This document shows, piece after piece, positions 1-10,744 of a stretch of DNA of 64,000 nucleotides (its first letter is position 1; each line of letters begins with the position of its first letter). The DNA comes from Triops longicaudatus (Eukaryota > Arthropoda > Branchiopoda > Notostraca > Triopsidae): NCBI GenBank assembly GCA_022885665.1, contig JAGQDJ010000068.1, positions 124,001-188,000 of the forward strand, written 5' to 3'. The position numbers were made by a program, and so were the translations under genes. The notes beneath the pieces were generated by a model. It was not told the origin of the DNA, made no database searches, and saw only the letters and a program-made list of their open reading frames with translations.

Positions 1-2267
1 AAAAAGCACACTTCGAACACGTGATCAGCGTTTACTCCGCAACGTGATGCCTTTACTACGAATATAGCGTAGACTTTCTCAAGCTACATAAGAGAGGATG
101 CACTAATTCTTGCCGAGCTTTCCCCCAGAAGAGAAGGGTTTCTCCTTATCTCTGTTCATATTCTCTGAAAAAAAAAGAACTTCCTTATCTATTAAAGAAA
201 GCTCCATTGGAAAGAATTCGGATCGTTGTAACCGAGCTGGACAGGAGATAAAGGTTAAAACGTGGGGTTGTCAGCTCAAGCACCGATGACAAAGATCGAA
301 AATTTAGGAAGTACAGAGCGCACTAACTGTATTTTATTACACAGGTAAGCGCACAGAGAACTCGTTACTATTTACACAGTTCGATAAACATTGTGCTCTT
401 CATGTTAAATAATTTACCCGAATATCTTTAATGACTGAGGTACTAAGTACGCAGATCTGATGCAATTTGAGGCCCACTGTAGTTTGACACTATCAGAAAG
501 CCGGTATGATAGAAACAAGTGGCGATACGTAAGTTCCAATGTTATCAAAACTATCGAAGTAAGGGAAAGTTAAGTGGTTAGTACGTACCAGATTTTATTA
601 TAAATGCAGGTTTATTCTTGCAATACTTTGCTTCATTCTAGCTTAGTTGTCGCCGGAAATGCACTACCACCTCTTAACTTTTGTTCCATTATTAGACAGC
701 ATGCCTGGGTTCCCCTTGTTCAGATGGCGTCATGTCCAAACAGGCACCGCCAGTTGAGCGCGTAAATTCAAATGATTAATATTTATTTCATTTGCTTTCC
801 TTTTTTGCCGAATCGCGTAAGTAGCTTTAAAAAATATTGAAGTATTCGATATTAAAATCCATCTTAAATAATGTGTGGACAAATTTTTAGTAAAATAAAC
901 TGAATTCGCAATGTTTTTTTTTTCTCTCTTGGTGAGATGTGTAACAATTCATGTTTTGAATCGCAAGTGGATTTATCCACTTGCGATTTTTTGCGAGTCT
1001 GGTTGACAACTTAGGTTGTTCGCAAAATCTGATTCTCAAGACTTCTGAGAATTCGATTAAAAGTTCCAATGAGGAATAGTACCTTTAATTTTGTTTTTAT
1101 CTGAAACCCTTATGAGAATAGCGTGTTACCCACGAATAAACGCTATCTTTAGCGAAACTTACACCAAAACAAATCGTTCGCGAAGAGACAGTTGGTCCCG
1201 TGAAATTCATATAATTGGGGCCAATCACATCAGAGCTCTGCATGTATTTACTTGTGATTTATGCGTCTTTCTTCTTCGTTTGGAAGTTCAGATTGGAGAT
1301 GATACTCCAAAACGGTTTCATGTTGTAAGATCCAAGTTTATCATTAACATTCCGGGGAAAAAATCAAAATGCTGCAACCAGTGGAGAATTTGTGCCTTTG
1401 AAGGGTTGCTGATTTCGAGGGATTATGGCTGGAGTACGGCATTTTTAAAGCTTCTAATGGGATTCCCCCTTTTGACGGAGTTCTTTGATGTAAACACACC
1501 GCATTGCGACGTCAATCACTCACGTTGCGTAAAAGACTTAAAAAAGAAAAATCTTGATTGACAAGACCCTTATCATAACGTCAATGATGAATGTCAGAAA
1601 GTAAAGTAGAAGTTAGAGTTCATTCTTGAAAGGTTTACTCATGTATTTTCAGAAAATGGTAAGAAACATTTGTAAAAGTGAGATGAAGTAATAGCAAATT
1701 TAGCTTAAAGCCAGTTGCCAGAATAAGCGAGGTACGAAAAGTCTTAGCTAAAAATTTGGGATTGTATTGCAAAAAAAGGTCCACAAGGCCTTTTTCATGG
1801 AAGTGATATGTGAAAAAAAGGTCAGTGAAAGGGAAATCTACAAACATAACAGAAAGGGACAAACTGTAACCCCGAAAGCAAAAAATAAATCTAGACAGGA
1901 ATGTAAAACACAAACGAAACACAAACTTTTTTTTCGCTTTTACTCTCTGTAATAATTTTAATCTTGAATAATACTTTAGAACGTATTTGGAAAAAAAAAC
2001 ACAGACAAACTAGTGATAACTCCGGTTACTTTAGTCACGACTGTTGTCTTCCCTTCCGGTGAACGCTTTGTCGAATAGAATCGAATACCTTTCGTCAGTG
2101 CCGATACAGTAATATCACAGCAGGAAAGTTTTTCCCCGTTATTTTTTTCTTCTTCTAGGCATCCGCGCAGAACTTGGGAAAAACTTACGGTCACGCCCTT
2201 TTCCCCAACCAAAAGAAAGCTGAAAAAACATTCCCGCCATTCGCAAAAAGCTCTTGTACGTTTTTTC
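1..2267. other. Gene-free flank
   Basis: I see no exon with family similarity or a convincing set of splice signals here. The longest open frame, 1091-1561 on the plus strand, has no recognisable domain and ordinary AT-rich composition, so I leave it out. The stretch lies 3' of the USP gene, whose stop codon is at 2268-2270, and probably holds that gene's 3' UTR. A perfect short inverted repeat at 959-988 is listed separately. Confidence 0.5.
959..988. repeat. Perfect 14-bp inverted repeat
   Basis: AATCGCAAGTGGAT is followed by TT and then its exact reverse complement ATCCACTTGCGATT. The arms are perfect and the loop is 2 bases. No gene uses it as far as I can see, and no target duplication is obvious beside it. 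Confidence 0.85.
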
Positions 2268-5200
2268 TTAAGCAAAGGTAAGGTTCTTCTTCAACTTGGG
2301 AGGCAATTCGGGTGTGCCCTTCAATTAAACAACCGTGGATCGAATTAAATTGTCTCCTTCCTTAAAACGAAACACCAAAGAATCAGAACTCAAGAACACC
2401 CAACAAAACGGAAAACATGTATAATGTATTTCCGAAAAATACGAGCCTTACCCAATCACCATTCAAGCCCACAGCCTCGTCGTCTGAATAGTGGCCCGGA
2501 TCCACGTCTTCGACATGGATATCGCGAGATTTCTTGGTCGAGGCAGGTAAAGTAGCGTAATTGCGGGAGCATCTGGTAAAAGATTCATTCTGGCTCATCG
2601 AACCACTCCTGGGGAAATCTCTCTTGGACAAATCATCACTTGACCTGCCAAATTTCATTCATTTGGAAAAAAAAAAAGAAATACAATTAGTAATTTGATT
2701 AAAATAAATTCTAAAATCAATATACTTGGATCGATTCACCGAAACTGCATAAGGCTTTAACTGGGATGCTACGCTTGGTGGAATTCGATACGCCCAATGA
2801 TCTCCTCCACCAGAGCTACTACTGGAAGCTTCGCTGCAAGCAGACGCTATTTCGCAATTTCATTAGCTAGAGGAAAATTTAATTAAAGTGATGTTACTTT
2901 ACCTGCCGAGCTCAAAGTTGTGCGACGCTGATAGAACAAAATGTACGCAGCCGCCGTTACTACTTGATTAACATCTACTCGCGTGACTTGTGCGTCGTCG
3001 AATAGATACCACTGTCCATCAGTCCCGTTTTTACAGTACGCTATAAAAAGAAACTTCGTAATTAGAAAAATAATTTTATCTTAATTAAAAGAACCTCAAA
3101 AATAGCATAAAAACGATAAAAAATTTTCCATATCTAAGCATTACGGCAACAGTGGAGCAAAAGCCTTTGGCTAATTATATGGGATCTCGCGTCAACGTTT
3201 CTGCAAGCATGCCTCAATTTCTCAAAATACGTTCGTTCAATTTCTCAAAAACAGCCAGGTTTGGACACGTGAAGAGTCGTTGTAAATGTTGTCAATTTTG
3301 AAAGTTAAAAAGTTTTTTTTTAAGTTTCAGTAAATCTGCTAGTATCGAGTATTCTAAAGTAAATGCTAAGTGTACTGAATTTTTTCTCCTTGAAGATGAC
3401 CAATACACGAATTGAATTGCGGTTATGATAGAATACATAAATTAACCATAAGAATTAATGTTCGAATTCAGTACATGAATAGAACTTATCATTTATATAA
3501 TTTATCATTCAATGAACTGTTATCACTTAAGGTAGCTTGCATCAGCATTTCGAGTTATTTGCTAACTATTAAAATTCATCCATCATATTTTATTCTCGAA
3601 TGCGATAAGAGTTCACGTGCGAAGATGATTTCGCTCGTACTTTTTGAAGTTACCTGTATAATGCCCATTTTGCAAATCCTTGCCATGATGATTACACACG
3701 GCATAAAGATCATAAATGTTATCATCTTGGTGATAGACTGACAAAGCTCGTGTGGCTGTGAAGGACTGCTGACGCCGAAACGGCGACCAAACGGAAGTCG
3801 ACTTCCACGCGTTGTTCACCTGACTCCCGGCGTACGTATTCCGGGTCAATGAAGAAGGCCGTGTCGCTAAATGAGACGTCATATCCAAGCCCGTGACAGG
3901 AAAATCGACCATTGTACTTAATTTTGACATAGTACGCTGTCGACAAGACTAAAAAGAAAGAACAGAATCAACTTAACGATACATTCTCCAGGCATGTTTA
4001 ACACTTTTGTTTTTTACTTGGCGAAATCGCTTCAAATGAACGACCAGTATATCAGGTAAAGTCCAGAGACCCAGCTTTTTCACGCCTTCCTGTTTGCGAT
4101 TACACCATGGGCAGTGCCACAGATCATCCGGTCCCAACTGTTCAGCTTGTGTGTACAACTAAATGCAAACAGTGAATGAGAGGCGTTTTCCGTGCAAAAA
4201 AATTTCAACGTTGAATAAAACTGTCAATACAGTGAATATTATAATAAATTCTATCAACAAGCATTATTAACAAAGGTATATTCAGACTTATGGAACAATT
4301 TGTTCCTGACTATTGTTCAGGAAGAATTTAACTGTCAAGTGAATCTCTAAAATGCTTTTACCGTTCTTTCGTTACTTTAAAACTTAAAACATAATGCAGT
4401 TCTTTTTCTATTTATTAGTGGCTTATTTTTGTTTAAAAAACGATTATTTAAAAAAAAATTATTGATTCTCTTATTTATTATTATTCTCTTTCTGGTTCAA
4501 GTTTGAAAAGTGTTTGTAAGTAATGGAAATGAGTCCGCTTACTTCGAAACATTCTTCTAACGTGACTGAGGTACATTCATCGGAGGCTTGCTGGAGTTGC
4601 TTGACACTGGCGTGTTCTTCCACGGAATCTTTATCATCCATAATTATCCTATTTTCAACGCAACAAGAATAGTTATCCAAAAAGTCAAAACCTATAAGAG
4701 CTGCACACAGGCAAAATACCTTTGCTTGGAATCCCTGTCCCATTCCAAAACAAGCTTGACATGTACAGGCACGCCCAGTGATGGATCGCACAAGGCTAAG
4801 GCTGTGTCAATAGCTTCAGCGTATAACGGATGATCCAAACTTGGATCCAAATAGCCCAGGTCCTCTTCGGGGTCATTTGACTGAGGTGGACACACGGCGC
4901 CATCAAACACACGAACACGAAATAAAGGAACCTACGTGAACCCCCCAAAAAATATCCATAAAAAACATTAATACCAGAAGGGAACGCCGCCAAAAGTAAT
5001 AAAAAAGCTTAAAGGCACTATAACCTACATCTTGAGTTTGGACTAAGGCAGAATGATAGACCACAGGTGCCATTTCTTTGAGGAGTAGTTTCTGTAAATC
5101 TGCATAGGAGGTCTCCCGGCTAATTTGCATACAGTAAGGACTGCCGAAACGTTCACACGAGTCATTCTGAACAATCATGTTCACCCAACATAACACAATA

Positions 5201-7497
5201 AAGGCTCCGTCTTCCTCATTGGCCTCACGCACGGTAGGAAGTTCGATACAGAACAAAGGGTCCTTGTCGCGAATGGACGTAATCGGCTGGTTCTCTGCGA
5301 AAAGACATAAAGCGGACGTCAATATTCCGTAAAACACAACAGTACAGGAAAGAGCTAGCTAATTACCAGCAAAAGTACGTCGGAAACCTTGCGCGTCAAT
5401 TTCCACCAACAACATATTCCCATCTTCAATACTGGTATCGGAAACAAGCGCTTCACGCAACTCGCGAACATCCACTTGTGAACTTTGACACAATCCCAGC
5501 CGAACCTAGTTAACACCATCAATTGGACTGATGCCACCACTTGTTCCCATCTCGCTTCGAAATGTTCACACATTAGTCACACCAAAATATGCAACTATGT
5601 TAAATAAAAAATAAAGCTTAAGAAACTACTACCCTTCAATTAAACACGAAATGCATTATAAAGGTTACATTCGATGAAATATTTAACTTACAAAATTATA
5701 AACATGATTATTAATTTATTCCTTGGCAGCGTAGCTACTGAGTTACACAAAAAGAAAAACTTCTTGAAGTATCGGGGATCGTTTTACCATTTTTACGAAG
5801 TAAATATAAATTGCATGAGACTAAATGGGCGGGTAAACTCCTTTTCACTGGAAAGACATGCCTTATGACCCCGTGAAACAGCAAGGGTCGACTGATAACG
5901 CTATCTTATTTGTGAAAACATGCATGTTTACCTGTCTTGGCTGCTGGCAAAGGTAAAGAACAGTGACGAAAACATTATGAGTGCGTTTCTGAGAAATAGG
6001 AATCGACACGCACAAAAACGGGTCGAACGTAGCGGACTGTCGATCGCAATGCGGGCACGTGAGGGAGGAGCGAAACTGAGCCTGAAACAGTTCTTGTACA
6101 AAGCTCGAATTACAGCGTAAATGATTAGCGAGTGTTTCCGCGGCGACTACTTCATCCGGCCTTCCATATGAACTCTGTAGAAGAAATAAACAGATGAATA
6201 AACATAACGAACGAAATCAAGTTAAAAGAAACACAATGAAATCAAAGTTAAAACCCTAAATAAACAAAACTGAGTGAAGGCATAAACTTCGCTCTTTAAA
6301 AAGAGCGAAGCTTTTTGCTTTGTAAAAGAAAAAGAGACAAGTTAAAATGCATGAAAAATAGTAAGTTGGGTTATTTTGAGTACGTTTGTTGATAGAAACG
6401 CATCTTATGAAAAAATACGGCTAATTTATGTTACAAATTGAATTAATTAGATTAGGTCGGGTCTAAGTTAGTGTATGTGTGGTTGCATATAAATACGCCG
6501 CATAAACGGTTATAGTCGAAAAATGCTCGGTATTATCAATAAAAAAGTATACAAAGCTTACTCTAATTTTTTTGTATTTTTTCTTAGTTGCTGTGTTCAA
6601 GTCTTCATGGACTTTATCGAGCAACCAGAGCAGGAATTCCTGAGCATCGTGTTGCGCCGCTCCGCGGTACTGGTTTCCGTATTTGTCGACCAGATTTTTG
6701 AACTGATTGCTAATTTCCGGGTCATATCGGCAAGTCCAGAGCGCTTTGAGAAGTAAGGCCAGCTGCTCGGTGACTTCGCCCTTGGTGCCGTACTTGCGAG
6801 CGTTGAGTTTGTTTCGTTTACACAGGTCTTGTTTGTAGATGTCCAACACAAAATACTCAGCGAGGAGGTCCGTATGACTGAGGCACTGGAGCACGGCATT
6901 GATAAAGCATGTGTTGCCGTGATTGCGAAGGCCGGCGACCCCTGGTGTGTAATCCAGAGTCGGTTCTAATTGCCTGGGCAAGGAATTACTCTTGCTGTCA
7001 GCTAAGGATAAAACGGAAGGCGTAGGAAAGCTGTTAGACTTGGGTGTGGTGGCTTTCCTCAAAATTGGACTGCCACTGTCACTGTGCTGGACTGGCCCCG
7101 AATGAGCTTTCCGTTGAGAGTTATAACTCCCGCTCAACGGCCCGGTGATCCCGGTCATTTGTTGGAATAATTTACTGAAAAAGCGGCTGACACTCCGACC
7201 CGGTTTTTTACGACTGTTCTCGGTAGTAACATCATTTTCTGCGCCCGAATCGTAATTAACACCATTTTCGATCACGTTCGACGAGATACCAGTCCAAGAA
7301 TCCTTTCTAGGGGGAGGAAGGGTGGCGGTGAGTGAGCTGCGTTGCAAGCCACGGAAATTTCGCTTGAACGAAGTGCGAAACGTCTTCGGTAATGGCCGGG
7401 GCAAACTGGAATAATCGGGTGATAAGGAACTTTCCTGGTTTGCTGAATCTTCTAACGATCGCAGACCGCGCCCTTGCTGATGTTGATCAACATCCAT
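2268..7497 (-). CDS. USP31: Ubiquitin carboxyl-terminal hydrolase, USP31/USP43 type
   Basis: Cysteine protease predicted to remove ubiquitin from proteins. Coding exons run 7497-6562, 6174-5932, 5505-5367, 5294-5029, 4932-4720, 4648-4543, 4158-4018, 3948-3654, 3040-2903, 2846-2726, 2644-2452 and 2318-2268, about 946 residues. The first 180 residues are Ser/Pro-rich and probably disordered. The Cys box is GLRNHGNTCFINAV with catalytic Cys near residue 197. Zinc-finger-like CPHC (exon 2) and CPWC (exon 7) pairs follow. The His box is YDLYAVCNHHG...NGHYT (exon 8), and YILFYQR ends the domain. A short Ser-rich tail ends in KKNLTFA. The start at 7497 opens exon 1 just before the conserved region. 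All exon phases join except at exon 4/5, where exon 5 appears to carry one extra T. Vertebrates have two paralogues (USP31 and USP43); which one this matches is not resolved. Confidence 0.9.
6287..6310. repeat. 11-bp inverted repeat in USP intron 1
   Basis: CTTCGCTCTTT, two A bases, then the exact reverse complement AAAGAGCGAAG. It lies in the intron between USP coding exons 1 and 2. No function can be assigned; it may be a remnant of a small foldback element. Confidence 0.8.
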
Positions 7498-8513
7498 ATT
7501 ATAGCAAGAAATCTTCGTTAAGCTCGCATTTGGAAAATTTGACTAGAAAAGACAAAGAATTGAATAAAGTTATGAGAAGTACTCAAAGAAAACGTGTTTT
7601 TACTTGATGAAGTCAGACTCACTTACGCAAGAAAACAGACTGTTATCAATCTCTTCCGAGTCCAGGAAAATAACAACCGAAGGAAAGGTAAACCTCCCTG
7701 AGTCGCGTTCGTAACTGGGCTCAACACCTCCTTCTCCGGCTGAAAACGGCCCTGCACTACTGCGCCTTTCAGCCCTAGCGGTACAAGTTTGAGAATTGCA
7801 AGCGCGTTTCCCACTTAGGGTGAGGCCGGATTCATATCAGACGGATAATGAGCCTTAGTGAGTTCATGCAAAGTAGACTTCTTACAAATTGCAAAAGCGT
7901 ACGAGTGAGCATCAATGAGGACAATGATTTACATAAAAAGCTTGTTGTTACTCAGTATAGGAGAAAAAGAAACATTGCATTTAGTTTTCGTCTGTCTTCT
8001 CGAGCTTGTTGAATGCATTCAACCTCGAACATTTGAACACAAGTTGGAAGATGGCTGAGGCATCCCGTTCGGTCTTCTTTTTCGTCAAGTTGTCAAGTAC
8101 AGTTCAAAAATTGACTCGGAGTATGGCGTAGTCTTACTTAGTGAAATGGAACTGCACTGATTCAAGCAAATAAATAAAATGCAGTACATGTTCTTTTCGT
8201 TAAGTCAAGTACGTAAAGACGAATCGAATTTTGAGCTGATCTTTAATGCAGTTAAATCAATTGATCTCATGCGGGAGGAAATTCTCTTTGCGTCGTAACC
8301 CTACCTCGAGTGTCACTGTGCATGGGTACACGTTCATCTTTTCTAGTTATCAGTAAGCAAAGTGTAAAACTAGTATTACTGTAGTGGCCAGTAAATGAAT
8401 TCATCGCGCGGTAGTAGAAAGAAGTGCAGTTTAAAATGAGAAAAAAAGGGTAGACAATGAAGTAATTGTGCTTAAGTTTATTCGGCAATAATTACTCAGA
8501 GAATACTGGTTAA
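7498..8513. other. USP 5' leader and intergenic space
   Basis: This space separates the USP start (7497) from the 3' end of the repeat-protein gene. A strong minus-strand splice donor, GTAAGT at 7626-7621, suggests a non-coding first exon of USP ending at 7627 and spliced close to the exon that carries the start codon. A reading frame open through 7814-7623 does not join the USP frame in phase, so I treat it as leader, not protein. A minus-strand AATAAA near 8475-8480 fits a poly(A) signal for the repeat-protein gene. Confidence 0.45.
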
Positions 8514-8611
8514 CTAATGATACGAGCAAGCAACACTGGGTACAGGTCCGTAGTTGGTTTCGTAGCACAACATCCTGTATCCACCTACCGTACCGTAGTC
8601 CACTCCTATGC
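8514..8611 (-). CDS. Alternative terminal coding exon of the repeat-protein gene
   Basis: Downstream of exon 4 a second acceptor (TTTACAG at 8612-8618) opens an exon in the same phase as exon 4. It encodes GIGVDYGTVGGY, then a Cys-containing tail ending PSVACSYH and a stop at 8514-8516. Splicing exon 3 here instead of to 8685 replaces a 13-residue tail (GPPGYGLLFGGYY) by a 32-residue one with two cysteines, giving about 564 residues. Both tails are Gly/Tyr-rich, which favours real coding use. Only transcripts can show which is used. Confidence 0.5.
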
Positions 8612-8644
8612 CTGTAAAGAAGGAAGAGGAGACGTAAGCCAGTT

Positions 8645-10458
8645 TCAGTAATAGCCACCAAAGAGTAGGCCGTAACCTGGGGGTCCTACATTAACACAAT
8701 AAATATCTCTAACAAGTTATTTAATTTCAATGTAAACGTACCGTAGCCGTGGGACGGAGCACCGTAGCCAGCCGAATACGGAGCGCCATAGCTACCTAAA
8801 AAGTTAAGGGAAGTACAAAAATGCCGTACAGGTAAGCTTATTTACCATAGCTGGCAGACATAGGGTAGGAAGGAGCTGCATAGCTTCCGTACGATGTATC
8901 ATAAGCCGGTGCTGGGTATGCAGGAGCCGCATAAGAAGGCGCTGGATAGGCTGGAGCGGAATACCCGTAGGATGGTGCTGGGTAGGAAGGAGCGGGGTAA
9001 GCCGGGGCTGAGTATGCTGGTACGGTGTAGGAAGCATCATAAGCCGGCGCGTGGTAAGCTGGAGCGGAGTACGACGATCCGTAAGCCGGCGCTGGGTATG
9101 CGGGAGTGGGGTAAGCCGGAGCTGGATAGGATGGAGCAGGGTAAGCTGGCGCTGAGTACGAAGGCGCTGCGTAAGATGATCCGTAAGCGGGTGCTGTGTA
9201 TGAATGAGCCTCGTAAGACGGTGTGTAAGACGGTGCTGAATAGGCAGGAGCAGAGTATGAGTGGCCGTAGGATGGTGCCGGATAGGAAGGAGCGGGGTAA
9301 GCCGGGGCTGGATAAGCAGGAGCCGCGTAGGATGATCCATAAGCCGGGGCTGGATAAGCAGGAGCCGCGTAGGATGATCCATAAGCCGGTGCTGGATACG
9401 AGGGCGCAGAGTACGAAGGAGTGTACGAGGGAGCTGGGTAAGAAGGCTTGCTGTAACTGCTATAACTTGGGGCAGAGTACGAATAACTTGAGCTGTATGC
9501 CGGAGCTGGCGAATAAGACGACGAGTAGCCGTAGGACGGGGCAGGATAGGCATTGTACGAAGGATATGAAGGTGTGTAGCTCGAACCGTAGGAAGGAGCT
9601 GGGTAGCTCGAAGAATAGCTTGGATAACTTGGGGAGTATGAATAGGACGCTTTGTAGCTTGGGTATCCGTAAGTTGGGTAGGATGCAGAGTACAAGGAGC
9701 TGTAACTGTAGCCATAACTTGGGTACGACGGCGTGTAAGAGCTGTAACTACCATAGCTGGGGTATGAACGGTAGCTTGGTGAATAGGAGGGAGCTGTGTA
9801 ACTAGGACTAGAATAGGATGAAGGATAGGACGGGTAAGAGGGATAGGAAGGGGTGTAGGATCCGTATCCGTGGCTGCTCGATTTTTCGTACGAGGGAGCT
9901 GGGTACGATGGTGCAGGGTAAGCTGGAGCTTTGTATGATGGAGCCGGATAGGCAGGAGCATGGTATGAAGGAGCCGGGTACGTAGGGGCTGGGTACGCAG
10001 GAGCAGGATATGCAGGAGCAGGGTACGCTGGAGCTGGGTATGCAGGAGCAGGGTACGCTGGAGCTGGGTGTGCAGGAGCTGGGTATGCAGGAGCAGGATA
10101 TGCAGGGGCATGGTACGCGGGAGCAGGGTACGCAGGGGGAGTGTAGGCACCCTTTGGACTTAAGTAGAAGTCGCGATTTTGCCCCAGAGGGTTGGGAACT
10201 TTTGAAGCATACAGTCCAATACGGGGTTTGGTCTCGCTGTCGTAGTCATCCTCGTTGCCCTTCGATCTAGCTTCCGAGGCGTCGACGTCTGAGTTTCCCG
10301 CTGTTTCCAAATCAACTGCCTTGCTTGTCGTATAACTGGCAAGAAGAGCTACCAACAAGGCGACCTAAAATCACATCTTCGTCATTTTCTCGTATCATAA
10401 ACACATATTAAACTCCACATCTTGTAACGCTTACCTGGACGTAAAATTGTCCTGCCAT
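8645..10458 (-). CDS. Secreted Pro-Tyr-Ala-Ser repeat protein (cuticle/matrix-like)
   Basis: Predicted secreted structural protein. Coding exons are 10458-10435, 10364-8846, 8795-8742 and 8685-8645, about 545 residues. Exon 1 encodes MAGQFYVQ; exon 2 completes a hydrophobic signal peptide (VALLVALLAS). A charged propeptide-like stretch rich in D, E, K and R comes next. After that come roughly 430 residues of short tandem units such as YPAPA, YPAPS, YGSS and YTPS, ending in Gly/Tyr-rich exons 3 and 4. Such Tyr/Pro/Ala-rich low-complexity chains occur in arthropod cuticle, eggshell and adhesive proteins, where tyrosines are often cross-linked; a matrix role is inference. A TATA box lies about 65 bp upstream of the start. 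The gene is divergent from the ZP gene. Long open frames in the other frames of exon 2 are by-products of the repeat. An alternative last exon is listed separately. Confidence 0.88.
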
Positions 10459-10520
10459 GTTCGTGGAGTGAGCCAAAGCAACTGTCTGGTTACACTGCCC
10501 AAAAAACTTCCACTTGTATC

Positions 10521-10527
10521 TTTTATA
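10521..10527 (-). promoter_or_regulatory. TATA box of the repeat-protein gene
   Basis: TATAAAA read on the minus strand, about 65 bp before the ATG at 10458. That is a suitable distance for a short leader, and a TATA promoter is typical of strongly regulated structural genes. Confidence 0.6.
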
Positions 10528-10612
10528 AACCGTACCTTTTACCTGAACCAAATAGCTACATGGAACGTAAGCATTGACTCTTTCTTGCCACAACAGCAAT
10601 ACCATCCGAAGT

Positions 10613-10619
10613 TATAAAA
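10613..10619 (+). promoter_or_regulatory. TATA box of the ZP gene
   Basis: TATAAAA on the plus strand, about 125 bp before the ZP start codon at 10745. It sits back to back with the minus-strand TATA box about 90 bp away, so both genes appear to be driven from one compact divergent promoter. Confidence 0.55.
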
Positions 10620-10744
10620 CCCTCTTGTTGGCCAAAAGCTTGTTTTAGTTGCAATCCAGATTTCCTTCAAACTTATACTAAGTGCCTCGCGCAGCACGAA
10701 TAGGGAATTTTGAAACCTGTGATTCCTCCATTTTTAGACTCACT

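Noticed and set aside
1091..1561. 156-codon plus-strand open frame
   Set aside because: No domain, no similarity that I recognise, no promoter or splice context, and ordinary local composition.
7623..7814. Upstream coding exon of USP
   Set aside because: The frame ends at a good donor but does not join the frame of the ATG at 7497, so it is better read as a leader exon.
8804..10150. Long open frame of 448 codons in another frame of the repeat exon, and 303 codons on the plus strand
   Set aside because: Both arise because the short DNA repeats are free of stops in several frames. Only the frame with a signal peptide, good splice junctions and a sensible Tyr/Pro composition is kept.
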